Positions 12,346 to 22,645 of a stretch of DNA of 64,000 nt are shown piece after piece. Both the position numbers and the translations under genes were made by a program. A model generated the notes under the pieces. That model searched no databases. It saw nothing but the letters and a program-made list of their open reading frames with translations, and was not told the DNA's origin. Source of the stretch: Cervus elaphus (lineage: Eukaryota > Chordata > Mammalia > Artiodactyla > Cervidae); NCBI RefSeq assembly GCF_910594005.1, contig NC_057843.1:31469001-31533000 (forward strand), given 5' to 3'. Position 1 is the stretch's first letter; every line of letters begins with the position of its first letter.

Positions 12346-13202
12346 TGTAAAGTACTTAATAATTATTGCTAGCTTTCTAAAAAATATATGTAGGTAATAT
12401 GTTCCTAATTTACTTTATGTTTGTTGATCCCTATTTGTTTTAGGAGGAATTAAACTAATAAAGTATTAGTTCTGGAAGGTGACTTAGTGAATAAGGCAAT
12501 CTGCTCATTTTAAGAATTTTTTAAAAATTACATGGCATCTTTAGGAAGATTGGAGATGAATTTCAGTTTATTGTGGCTTGATTCATGGGAGACAATTTCA
12601 ATTGACATGTCCTTCTGCTTTCTAGGAATATATTGTTCACAAATGAAGGTTAAATTTGCTATATGACAAATTATTGTGTATGTTTTTCCTAACTGCTTGT
12701 ACTCTCAATATCTCATTAATCCATATGTATTCACAGATTATTTGACAACTCAGTGTAAAGTTAAAATGATCAGTATTACTGTTATTCGATAATCTCTGAA
12801 ACTACTTTTGATAACTAATCATGAGACACTTCTTTGATCTGGCCATTATCAAAAGTTACTGCTATGTAAGATAATTCTTTATATATCTTACCATCTCTTA
12901 CCTCCAAAGGCCTCACATCTTTTCCTTATCAACTGGTTCTTGACATTTCTAGAATAGCCATTATTCCAAATGCAATTGTAGGTGTTACTGATACAGTTTT
13001 TGTTTTTTTTCCTCTTTCTGACTGAAGTCTGATTGAATTACAATATTATATTACCTTTTGGTGTATAACTTAATGATTCAATATTTTATAGGTTATATTC
13101 CATTTAAAATTATTGCAGCTTGAACTTGCCACACACTGATAACTAATATTTTACATAGTACTTACATTCTATCAGGTATTGTAGGTAATCTAGAGATGAT
13201 TT

Positions 13203-13420
13203 GTTGGGCTTCCCTAGTGGTTCAGATGGTAAAGAATCTGCCTGCAATGTGGGAAACTTGGGTTTGATCCCTGGGTTGGAAAGATCCCCTGGAGAAGGAA
13301 ATGGCAACCCACTCCAGTATTCTTGCCTGAAATATTCCATGAACAGAGGAGCCTGGCTACATCCACAGGGTCACAAAGAGGCAGACAGGACTGAGCTACT
13401 TACACTTTCACTTTCTTTTC
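13203..13420 (+). mobile_element. Bov-tA SINE with 11-bp target-site duplication
   Basis: Sense copy beginning GTTGGGCTTCCCTAGTGG, with B-box GGGTTTGATCCC, the Bov-A body, and a terminus in CACTTTCACTTTC. Flanking direct repeats AGAGATGATTT lie at 13192-13202 and 13421-13431. The 3' portion has a deletion (AGCCTGGCTACATCCACAGG). Frames on both strands (13143-13340, 13201-13428) come from the SINE. Confidence 0.95.
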
Positions 13421-13560
13421 AGAGATGATTTAAAGTGTATAGAAGAGTGTATGGATTATATGCAAATGTTTACCTTATTCCACAAGAGACTTGAACATTC
13501 ATGGGTTTTGGGGTCCTTAGGGCTGTCTTGGAACCAATTTCCTTTAGATATGGAGGGATG

Positions 13561-13786
13561 GGTCTTCTCAGGTGGCAACAGAAGTGAAGAGTCTGCCTGC
13601 CAATGCAGGAGACATGAGAGACACAGGTTTGATCCCTGGGTCAGGAAGATTCCTTAAAGGAAGGCTGGCAACCTAATCTGGTATTCTTGCCTGGAGAAGC
13701 CCATGGACAGAAGAGCCTGGTGGGCTACAGTCCATAGGGTCACAAAGAGTCAGACATTACTGAAGTGACAGCACACACATGCACAC
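13561..13786 (+). mobile_element. Bov-tA SINE with 11-bp target-site duplication
   Basis: Sense copy starting GGTCTTCTCAGGTGGCAACA, B-box CAGGTTTGATCCC, body ending GTCAGACATTACTGAAGTGA and a CA-rich tail. The direct repeat ATGGAGGGATG is present at 13550-13560 and 13787-13797. Divergence from the family suggests an older copy than its neighbour at 13203. Confidence 0.93.
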
Positions 13787-13985
13787 ATGGAGGGATGTAT
13801 GTATAGGATTGAGAATTCAACCAAACTTTTAAATAAGAATGTTATCTTTAATTTTATATATTCAGAGCAGATAAATATTTTATCACATGAGATTATCATA
13901 CCTCTGACATGCAATCTAGTAAAATATTGAATATGACAGAATGCTATAAACCAAACTGATGTATGAACATAAAAATAGTCTAAAT

Positions 13986-14128
13986 GAGGGACTTTCTTGG
14001 TGGTCCAGTGGCTAAAACTCCATGCTCCTAATGCTGAGGGCCAGGGTTCAATTCCTGGTCAGGGAACTAGATATCCCACATGCTACAAGTAAGACCTGGC
14101 TAAGCCAAATAAATAAATTAAAAAAAAA
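13986..14128 (+). mobile_element. CHR-type tRNA-derived SINE
   Basis: Begins GAGGGACTTTCTTGGTGGTC with A-box-like GGTCCAGTGGCTAAAACTCC and B-box GGGTTCAATTCCTGG, and ends in AAATAAATAAATT plus A8. This layout (no Bov-A body, A-rich tail) is that of CHR SINEs shared by ruminants and cetaceans. Short flanking repeats TCTAAAT lie at 13979-13985 and about 14129-14135. Confidence 0.85.
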
Positions 14129-14135
14129 TCTAAAT

Positions 14136-14816
14136 TAAATATAAGTAATTCAATACAGTATCATACTGAAAGAGTTCTGTGGTATGATTTTTAAATTTTT
14201 GATCTAGAATTGCAAGGATGACTGATGACAGGAAAAACCACTTACATGCTTTACTACATTAATAGATTAATGTAATCACTGAAGATATAAAAAGGCATTT
14301 GATAATTTCAACACTAAATTCTAATTAAGTTTAAAACTCTTCTGCATTTAAAATTAGAAAAAATCTTCTTATCATGAGAAAAAGATATATTTTAAAAATC
14401 AACAGCAAACGATACCTCATATGGAAACTCTTAAGAATATTTCTATTAAAATTAGGAAAAAAATATGGAAACCCATAATCACTGGTATAATTTTAATATG
14501 TCCTAATAATAGTCAATATGACAAGGCAAAAATAGAGTAAGATTGATGTTTTAAAAAGAGATAAAATGCATTATTTTCAGATAATGTATTTTCTTTACCC
14601 TCAAATTCAACAGTATATGTATTGCTGCAGACTTTCAGAAGGCAATTTATTTATGCTTATTCAAATAAAGAATACACAGTCAGTTTCTGTAGGCCTATTT
14701 GATAGATACTCATGGAATTATTAAAGAGCATATTGACAAGTATATTCATTTAAGCCAATAAAAAATCAGAGAAAATACTGAGTAAATAAATTAACGTGTC
14801 TATTTCATAGACTAAT
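14136..14816. other. AT-rich unique DNA
   Basis: No recognisable repeat family and no open frame of interest. AT-rich throughout. Confidence 0.5.
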
Positions 14817-15018
14817 TTGTGTAAGCTGATCAGTCATGTCCAACTCATTGTGACCCCATGGACTGTAGCCTGCCAGGTTCCTCTGTCCATAGAATTCTCT
14901 AGCCAAGAATACTGGAGTGGGTAGACATTTCCTTCTCCAGGGTAATCTCCCTGACACAGGTGTCAAACCTGGGTCTTCCACATTGCAGGAAGATTGTTTA
15001 CTGTCTGAATCATTGACC
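14817..15018 (-). mobile_element. Bov-tA SINE
   Basis: Reverse-strand copy: GATCAGTCATGTCCAACTC (3' end), GGACTGTAGCCTGCCAGG, then the B-box equivalent TGTCAAACCTGGG near the right side. The head is degraded (TTTACTGTCTGAATCATTG). Frames on both strands (14805-15020, 14917-15099) derive from it. Confidence 0.88.
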
Positions 15019-15099
15019 ACTTTTATAGTTTATTTAAAATATGAGTTGTTGCATCTCTGTACTGATGTGACAGATCATCATAAAGTGTTAAAACATTAA

Positions 15100-15488
15100 A
15101 AAGTATATATATATACACACACACACACATAAAACATATAACCTATATAAAGGGGGTATACACTATATATATTGTTGAAGATTACATATATACTTGAAGA
15201 TGACATATATAACATAGCTGATAAAAAGTAGATATACATTATATACAGATTGATGATTATATATATTATGTATATGGTTGAAGATTAAATTATATATAAA
15301 TATATATTCTAGAATAATGCAATTTTGTGTTTGATTCAACTCTACTTGTTGCACATTTACTGAAATCTTCATTAGACTAAGATATATTAGGATTCACACA
15401 ACTGGAAAAAGTGATTCCTTTTCTCAAAAATTAGTTCTTAAAAATAGAAAGGTTATCAATGTTAGATAAATTTAGATGTTCAGTGAGT
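15100..15488. repeat. (TA)n/(CA)n microsatellite and AT-rich tract
   Basis: TATATATATACACACACACACACACA at about 15104-15129 is followed by 200 bp of TATA-rich, partly self-similar sequence (repeated ATTATATA, TTGAAGAT). From about 15310 the sequence looks unique up to the start of the BovB. The minus-strand frame at 15163-15372 is chance coding in AT-rich DNA. Confidence 0.75.
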
Positions 15489-15939
15489 TGTCAGCTCAGT
15501 TCAGTCGCTCAGTCATGTCCGACTCTTTGCGACCCCATGAACCGCAGGATGCCAGGACTTCCTGTCCATCACCAACTCCCAAAGTTTACCAAACTCATAT
15601 CCATTGAGTCAGTGATGCCATCTAACCATCTCATCTTCTGCTGTCCCCTTCTCCTCCTGCCTTCAATCTTTCCCAACATCAGGGTCTTTTCAAATAAGTC
15701 AGCTCTTCACATCAGGTGGACAAAATATTGGAGTTTCAGCTTCAACATCAGTCCTACCAATGAACACCCAGGACTGATTTCTTTTAAAATGGACTGGTTG
15801 GATCTCCTTGCAGTCCAAGGGACTCTCAAGACTCTTCTTAAACACCACGTTCCAAAAGCATCAATTCTTCTGTCCACAGCTTTCTTTATAGTCCAACTTT
15901 CACATCCAAAAATGACTACTGGAAAAACCATACCCTTGA

Positions 15940-16905
15940 CTAGATGACTTTTGTTGACAAAGTAATGACTCTACTTTTTAATATGCTGTCTAGGTTGGTC
16001 ATAACTTTCCTTCCTAGGAGTAAGCGTCTTTTAATTTCATGGCTGCAATCACCATCTGCAATGATTTTGGATCCCCAAAAATAAACTTTCCATTGTTTCA
16101 TATCTATTTCCCATGAAGTGATGGGACGGGGTGCCATGATCTTAGTTTTATGAATATTGAGCTTTAAGCCAGCTTTTTCACTTTCTTCTTTCACTTTCAT
16201 CAAGAGGCTCTTTAGTTCTTCTTCACTTTCTGCCATAAGGCTGGTATCATCTGCATATCTGAGGTTATTGATATTTCTCCCAGCAATCTTGATTTCAGCT
16301 TGTGCTTCTTCCAGCCCAGCATTTCTCATGATGTACTCTGCATATAAGTTAAATAAGCAGGGTGATAATATACAGGCTTGACATTCTCCTTTTCCTATTT
16401 GGAACCAGTCTGTTGTTCCATTTCCAGTTCTAACTGTTGCTTCCTGACTTGCATACAGGTTTCTCAAGAGGCAGGTCAAATGGTCTGGTATTCCTGTCTC
16501 TTTCAGAATTTTCCACAGTTTATTGTTATCCACACAGTCGAAGGCTTTAAAGCAGAAATAGATGTTTTTCTGGAACTCTGTTGCTTAACTGATGATCCAG
16601 CAGATGTTGGCAATTTGATCTCTAGTTCCTCTGACTTTTCTAAAACCAGCTTGAACATCTGGAAGTTCATGGTTCACGTATTGCTGAAGCCTGGCATGGA
16701 GAATTTTGAGCATTACTTTACTAGGGTGTGAGATGAGTGTAATTGTGTGGTAGTTTGAGCATTCTTTGTCATTGCTTTTCTTTGGGATTGGAATGAAGAC
16801 TGACCTTTTCCAGTCCTGTGGCCACTGCTGAATTTTCCAAATTTGCTGACATATTGAGTGCAGCACTTTCATAGCATCATCTTTTAGGATTTGAAATAGC
16901 TCCAC
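15940..16905 (-). pseudogene. BovB reverse transcriptase, broken
   Basis: Two minus-strand frames (16585-16905 and 15940-16533) carry RTE-type RT. The first reads the finger region with VFIPIPKK and GFRKVRGTRDQIANI. The second reads LLRNLYASQEATVRTGNG, ILSPCLFNLYAEYIMRNAG and the catalytic box RYADDTSLMAES, so both YADD aspartates are kept. At about 16548-16551 twelve bases present in the second BovB copy (near 21834) are absent. On the coding strand that removes four residues including the motif A aspartate. A frameshift separates the two frames. Not functional. Confidence 0.88.
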
Positions 16906-16950
16906 TGGAATTCCATCACCTCCACTAGCTTTGCTCGTAGTGATACTTTC

Positions 16951-17568
16951 TTTTTTTTTTTTTTTTTTTTTTAGTTGGAGGCTAATTACTTCACAACATT
17001 TCAGTGGGTTTTGTCATACATTGATATGAATCAGCCATAGATTTACACGTATTCCCCATCCCGGTCCCCCCTCCCACCTCCCTCTCCACCCGATTCCTCT
17101 GGGTCTTCCCAGTGCACCAGGCCCGAGCACTTGTCTCATGCATCCCACCTGGGCTGGTGATCTGTTTCACCATAGATAGTATACATGCTGTTCTTTTGAA
17201 ATATCCCACCCTCACATTCTCCCACAGAGTTCAAAAGTCTGTTCTGTATTTCTGTGTCTCTTTTTCTGTTTTGCATATAGGGTTATCGTTACCATCTTTC
17301 TAAATTCCATATATATGTGTTAGTATGCTGTAATGTTCTTTATCTTTCTGGCTTACTTCACTCTGTATAAGGGGCTCCAGTTTCATCCATCTCGTTAGGG
17401 CTGGTTCAAATGAATTCTTTTTAACGGCTGAGTAATATTCCATGGTGTATATGTACCACAGCTTCCTTATCCATTCATCTGCTGATGGGCATCTAGGTCG
17501 CTTCCATGTCCTGGCTATTATAAACAGTGCTGCTATGAACATTGGGGTGCACGTGTCTCTTTCAGATC
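16951..17568 (-). mobile_element. Ruminant L1 3' end nested in BovB
   Basis: Begins with a poly(T) run of about 22, then AGTTGGAGGCTAATTACTTC, the reverse complement of the ruminant L1 3' end. It runs through the 3' UTR to ACATTGGGGTGCACGTG in ORF2. TGATACTTTCT flanks it at 16941-16951 and 17569-17579 (one T shared with the tail), and BovB sequence continues on both sides. This is a clean, severely 5'-truncated L1 insertion younger than its BovB host. Confidence 0.95.
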
Positions 17569-17579
17569 TGATACTTTCT

Positions 17580-18483
17580 AAGAGCCAGTTGACTTCACAT
17601 TCCAGGATGTCTGGCTCTAGATGTGTGATCACACCATCGTGATTATTTGGGTCGTGAAGATCTTTTTTGTATAGTTCTCCTGTGTATTCTTGCCACCTTT
17701 TCTTAATATCTCCTGCTTCTGTCAGGTCCATACTATTTCTGTCCTTTGTTGAGCCGATCTTTGCATGAAATGTTCCCTGCTATCTCTAATTTTCTTGAAG
17801 AGATCTCTAGTCTTTCCAATTCTATTGTTTTCTTCTGTTTCTTTGCATTGATCACTGAGGAAGGCTTTCTTATCTCTCCTTGCTATTCTTTGTAACTCTG
17901 CATTCAAATGTGTGTATCTTTCCTTTTCTCCTTTGCTTTTTGCATCTCTACTTTTCACAGATATTTGTAAGCCCTCCTCACACAGCCATTTTGCTTTTTT
18001 TCATTTCTTTTTCTTGGGGATGGTCTTGCTCCCTGTCTCCTGTACAGTGTCACGAACCTCTGTCCATAGTTCATCAGGCTCTCTGTCTATGATTTCTCAC
18101 TTCCACTGTATAATCATAAGGGATTTGATTTAGGTAATACCTAAATGGTCTAGTGGTTTTCTCTACTTTCTTCAATTTAAGTCTGAATTTGGCAATAAGG
18201 AGTTCACGATCTGAGCCACAGTCAGTGGCTTGTTTTCAGCCACAGTCCTGGTCTTGTTTTTGCTGACTGTACAGAGCTGCTCCATCTTTGGCTGCAAAGG
18301 ATATAATCAGTCTGATTTCGGTGTTGACCGTCTGGTGATGTCCATGTGTAGAATCTTCTCTTGTGTTGTTGGAAGAGCATGTTTGCTATGACCAGTGTGT
18401 TCTCTTGGCAAAACTCTATTAGCCTTTGCCCTACTTCATTTTGCACTCCAAGGCCAAATCTGCCTGTTACTCCTGGTGTTTCT
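17580..18483 (-). pseudogene. BovB 5' coding part with endonuclease domain, broken
   Basis: Minus-strand pieces include ITHLEPDILECEVNWLLES and KKRWQEYTGELYKKDLHD (17300-17731 frame), the linker GKTRDLFKKIRDSREHF, and the C-terminal part of the endonuclease: TGRFGLGVQNEVGQRLIEFC, FYTWTSPDGQHRNQTDYIL and SSVQSAKTRPG. Where the family has a Ser-Asp-His box, this copy reads Ser-Asp-Arg (near 18205), a change at a catalytic position. The frame is then cut by the Bov-A2 insert. Confidence 0.85.
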
Positions 18484-18755
18484 GGAGAAGGCAATGGCAA
18501 CCCACTCCAGTACTCTTGCCTGGAGAATCCCATGGACAGAGGAGCCTGGTAGGCTCCAGTCCATGGGGTCTCTAGGAGTCGGACACGACTGAGCGACTTC
18601 ACTTTCACTTCACTTTCATGCGTTGGAGAAGGAAATGGGAGCCACTCCAGTGTTCTTGCCTGGAGAATCCCAGGGTCGGGGAGCCTGGTGGGCTGCCGTC
18701 TATGGGGTCTCCCAGAGTTGGACACGAATGAAGCAACTAGCAGCAGCAGCAGCCA
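18484..18755 (+). mobile_element. Bov-A2 SINE (two Bov-A units) nested in BovB
   Basis: Two Bov-A units in tandem joined by the CTTCACTTTCACTTCACTTTCATGC linker region: unit one about 18485-18595, unit two from TTGGAGAAGGAAATGGGAGC. It ends in the (AGC)n microsatellite typical of Bov-A2. The direct repeat GGTGTTTCT lies at 18475-18483 and 18756-18764. BovB endonuclease sequence resumes on the right. Confidence 0.95.
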
Positions 18756-19012
18756 GGTGTTTCTTGACTTCCTACTTATGCATTCCAGTCCCCTGTAATG
18801 AAAAGGACATCTTTTTGGGGTGTTAGTTCTGAAAGGTCTTGTAGGTCTTCATAGAACCGTTCAACTTCAGCTTCTTCGTTAGTTCTTGGGGCATAGACTT
18901 GGATTACTGTGATATTGAATGGTTTGCCCTGGAAACGAACAGAGATCATTCTGTCGTTTTTGAGATTGCATCCAAGTACTGCATTTTGGACTCTTTTGTT
19001 GACTACTATGTG

Positions 19013-20464
19013 GTGAGTGTAATCCTGTTAAAATTAGAAATATGTAGATTTTATACTTTGGATATGTTTTAATGATGGGTTGAAGTAACAATAGAAAACA
19101 ATTCTTAAAATTTTAATCAATATTTTTAAGTGATTTTATGGAAACTATCACACTGAGTTATGGACTAGTGACTTTTAGATGATATGTTATTAATTAAGGG
19201 TCTTACAACTAATCTTTTAACCAAGGAACAAACAGTTTTAGATTGATACTCCCACAGTAAATAGTTTACCCTGGATTTCTCTATTTTTCATACAATATTC
19301 AGAAAATATAGTTTCCAAGAGAGAATAATTTGCATAATACAGAGGCTTGTGTTAATCATCTTCATTTTATGAAGCAACATATATATTGAGACATTTTATA
19401 AAAAGGGGATTACATATTCATAGCAAAGAAGCTCCTTAATCAATGTTAACACATTAAATTATAAAATGTAGTTCTCATTTTAAACAATCACTAAACATAC
19501 AGTATATTTATAAAGGCTTAAATCATTTTTATTTCCCATTCTAGCAAATTTTTCAGAGGAATCATTGAAAACATCTTTGTATCTAAGATATCAAACTGTA
19601 AAAGAGTAAATGAAAACCTCCTAATATACTTCAGGAAATAGGAAGCTCAAAGGTCTACAGTCTTAAAAAACAAATTGGGTAGTGGGCTTGGAAAGAGGAA
19701 AGGAAGGAGGGAGAAAAAGAGAGAGACAGATAAAACAATGTGCTGGACTACGCCCATCTTCATTTGCAGTTAAGTGTTTGGTTGTCAGTCTCAGAGTCAA
19801 ATGATAAAGTGAAGCATACTTTTCAATGTTGCTTTCTAACTTCATGGATTCATCTGCATTGCACAAACACATCAGGTTCAAAGAACTATAAATTGAATGA
19901 TACTCTCATTGTTGAAAATAGAATAAAGGGAGAAGGGAAACACATTTTTATTATTTATCCATCTAAACAGCAGGTTCATGTTGATATTTTTAAGAATGTC
20001 TTTTCCTCTGACTTCAGTAAAGCAAGCCATTTATTTGATTCATTGCTGACAAGAGCATTTCTCTAGAGATAATTCTCTTCCTCTGGATATAGAGCAATAT
20101 GTTTTCAATCCATTGTGCACTTTCTCTAACAACCCAGAATTTATTTTTCACCTGTTACTCCTAGGATGCAAGTAGCTATTTTCTATAACTATATAAGGTT
20201 ATGGGGTGCCTACAGGGCCAGTGGTTAATGCCAATCAAACTATTTCATGGTGTCCATATGTCTAAGGTATTATCTGGATATGAACACTTGGAAAAATAAT
20301 TTTAAAAGAAGAAGGGAAATGATATCAATTGTAAAAAATTTAGCAAATCCTGAATACGGTCTATGTATTTAGGTTGAGGTCTATGTCTTTAGGTTGAGGA
20401 TGAGTTCAGGCTATGTTCAGTTTATGAAATATAAACTGATAGAACTCTCTTCACATGTGATGGT
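19013..20464. other. Unique AT-rich DNA; one 20-bp tandem duplication
   Basis: No repeat family or credible gene recognised. At 20358-20397 a 20-bp unit GGTCTATGTATTTAGGTTGA is present twice in tandem with one substitution. The plus-strand frame at 19740-20066 (108 codons) shows no domain I know. Confidence 0.5.
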
Positions 20465-20772
20465 GTCTGTCGGTTCAGACTGCTAACAGATTACGACAAA
20501 CTGGAGAGGTAAAACAACAAACATTCATTTTTCACAGTTCCGGAGGCTTGGATATTCAGGATCAAGGTGCCAGCAGATCTACTGTTTGGGGGAAACTTCT
20601 TGTTTTGAAGATGACCTTTTTCTCATCCTCTCCTTAATATGATGGAGAGCAGAGAGAGGAAGCAAACTTTTTGGCTCTTGAGAGCATTAATCCCATCATG
20701 GGGTTCCACCTTCATGACCTCTTCTAATCCTCATTAGCTCCCAAAGGCCTCACCTCCTAATACTACCACATG
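20465..20772 (-). mobile_element. Ancient LTR-like repeat fragment (MaLR-type, probable)
   Basis: GGTTCAGACTGCTAACAGAT, TTCACAGTTCCGGAGGCTTG, GGATCAAGGTGCCAGCAGAT, ATTAATCCCATCATGGGGTTCCACC and CCCAAAGGCCTCACCTCCTAATA follow the order found in a widespread old mammalian LTR class, read backwards. It is a non-coding LTR piece only; no retroviral genes are present. The class assignment is from memory and moderately sure. The following BovB begins exactly where it stops. Confidence 0.5.
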
Positions 20773-21359
20773 CAGTTTGGTCGCTCAGTCATGTCCGACT
20801 CTTTGACCCCATGACTGCAGCACACCAGGCCTCCCTGTCATCACCAACTCCTGGAGTCTACACAAACTCATGTTCATTGAGTCGGTGATGCCATCCAACC
20901 ATCTCATTCTCTGTTGTCCCCTTCTCCTCCTGCCTTCAATCTTTCACAGCATCAGGGTCTTTTCCAAAGAGTCAGTTTTTTGCATCAGGTGGCCAAAGTA
21001 TTGGAGTTTCAGCTTCAGCATCAGTCCTTCCAATGAATATTCAGGACTGATTTCCTTAGAATGAGTTGGTTACCTCTTGCTGTCCAAGGGACTCTCAAGA
21101 GTCTTCTCCAACACCACAGTTCAAAAGCATCAGTTCTTTGGCACTCAGCTTTCTTTATAGTCCATCTCTCACATCCATACATGACTACTGGATAAATCAT
21201 AGCCTTGACTAGATGGACCTTTATTGGCAAAGTAATGTCTCTGGTTTTTAATAGTCTGTCTATGTGGGTCGTAACTTTTCTTCCAAGGAGCAAGCATCTT
21301 TTAATTTCATGGCTGCAGTCACCATCTGCAGTGATTTTGGAGCCCCCAGTAATAAAGTC

Positions 21360-21779
21360 TCACACTGTTTCCACTGTTCCCCCATCTATTTGCCATGAAA
21401 TGATGGGATCAGATGCCATGATCTTAGCTTTCTGAATGTTGAGTTTTAAGCAAACTTTTTCACTCTCCTCTTTCATTTTCATCAAGAGGCTCTTTAGTTC
21501 TTCTTTGCTTTCTGCCATAAGGGTGGTGTTGTCTGCATATCTGAGGTTATTGATATTTGTCCCAGCAATCTTGATTCCAGTTTGTGCTTCATCCAGCCCA
21601 GCATTTCTCATGATGTACTCTGCATATAAGTTAAATAAGCATGGTGACAATATACAGCCTTGACGTACTCCTTTCCTAATTTCAAACCAGTCTGTTGTTC
21701 CATGTCCAGTTCTAAATGTTGCTTCTTGAGCTGCATACAGATTTCTCAGGAGGCAGGTCAGGTGGTCTGGTATTTTCAT
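21360..21779 (-). pseudogene. BovB reverse transcriptase fragment, broken
   Basis: Frame reading IPDHLTCLLRNLYAAQEATF, GVRQGCILSPCLFNLYAEYI and the active-site box RYADNTTLMAES. The second catalytic aspartate is replaced by asparagine. Motif A upstream (near 21834) is present, unlike in the other copy. The continuation at 21021-21293 reads FELWCWRRLLRVPWTARGNQ, the RTE C-terminal region, in another frame. Confidence 0.88.
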
Positions 21780-22266
21780 CTCTTGAAGAATTTCTCACAA
21801 TTTGTCAGGATCCACACAGTCAAAGGCTTTGGCACAGTCAATAAAACAGAAGTAGATGTTTTTCTGGAACTCTTTTAATTTTTCAATGACCCAGCAGATG
21901 TTGGCAATTTGATCTCTGGTTCCTCTGCCTTTTCTAAAACCAGCTTGAACATCTGGAATTCACGGTTTACGTACAGTTGAAGCCTGGCTTGGAGAATTTT
22001 GAGCATTACTTTGCTAGCGTGTGAGATCAGTGCAATTGTGCAGTAGTTTGAGCATTCTTTGTCATTGCTTTTCTTTGGGATTGGAATGAAGACTGACCTT
22101 TACCAGTCCTGTGGCCACTGCTGAGTTTTCAAAGTTTGCTGGCATATTGAGTGCAGCACTTTCACAGCATCATCTTTGAGAATTTGAAATATCTCAACTG
22201 GAATTCCATCACTTCCATTAGCTTTGTTCATAGTGATGCATCCTAAGGCCTACTTGAGTTTGCATT

Positions 22267-22518
22267 CTAGGATGTCTGGTTTAGTGATCTGGTAAGTGTC
22301 TGGTAAGTGATCATAACATTGTGATTATCTGGGTCATGAAGATCTTTTTTGTATAGTTCTTCTATGTATTCTTGCCACCTCTTCTTAATATCTTCTGCTT
22401 CTGTTAGTTCCATACCATTTTTGTCCTTTGTTGAGCTCATCTTTACATGAAATGTTCCCTTGCTATCTCTAATTTTCTTGAAGAGATCTTTAGTCTTTCC
22501 CATTCTATTGTTTTGCAT
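22267..22518 (-). pseudogene. BovB linker region remnant
   Basis: Frame reading NRMGKTKDLFKKIRDSKGTF and ELTEAEDIKKRWQEYIEELY, the segment between the endonuclease and RT of BovB. The corresponding sequence in the first copy is at about 17640-17850. No intact frame connects it to the RT. Confidence 0.8.
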
Positions 22519-22645
22519 TGATCACTGAGGAAGGCTTTCTTATCTCTCGTTGCTATTCTTTGGAACTCTGCATTCAAATGTGTGTATCTTTCCTTTTCTC
22601 TTTGCCTTTTGCTTCTCTTCTTTTCATAGCTATTTGTAAGGCTTT

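Larger units (their letters stand above)
15489..19012 (-). mobile_element. BovB (RTE) LINE, 5'-truncated, with two nested insertions
   Basis: The 3' terminus TCAGTTCAGTCGCTCAGTCA opens the element. The RT and the apurinic-type endonuclease follow on the minus strand, and recognisable sequence ends near 19012 inside the endonuclease region. Subtracting the L1 insert (16951-17568) and the Bov-A2 insert (18484-18755) leaves about 2.6 kb, so the 5' end is missing from an element normally a little over 3 kb. All coding parts are broken by stops, frameshifts or inserts. The other BovB copies here end in the same terminus (20775, 35622, 37891 and 48843). Confidence 0.95.
20775..22645 (-). mobile_element. 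BovB (RTE) LINE, second copy, 5'-truncated
   Basis: Begins at the BovB 3' terminus (TTTGGTCGCTCAGTCATGTC) and runs through the RT to about 22645 (CATAGCTATTTGTAAGGC), so the endonuclease is absent. Same orientation as the 15.5-19.0 kb copy and collinear with its 15489-17950 portion. It has several small deletions, for example GACTCTTTGACCCCATGACTG in the 3' region. Confidence 0.95.

Noticed and set aside
15940..16533. 197-codon minus-strand frame with an RT active-site box as a possible host gene
   Set aside because: It is the BovB reverse transcriptase, flanked by the BovB 3' end and other BovB coding parts and broken by deletions.
20465..20772. Possible endogenous retrovirus
   Set aside because: Only an LTR-like fragment is recognisable; no gag, pol or env sequence and no partner LTR in the window.
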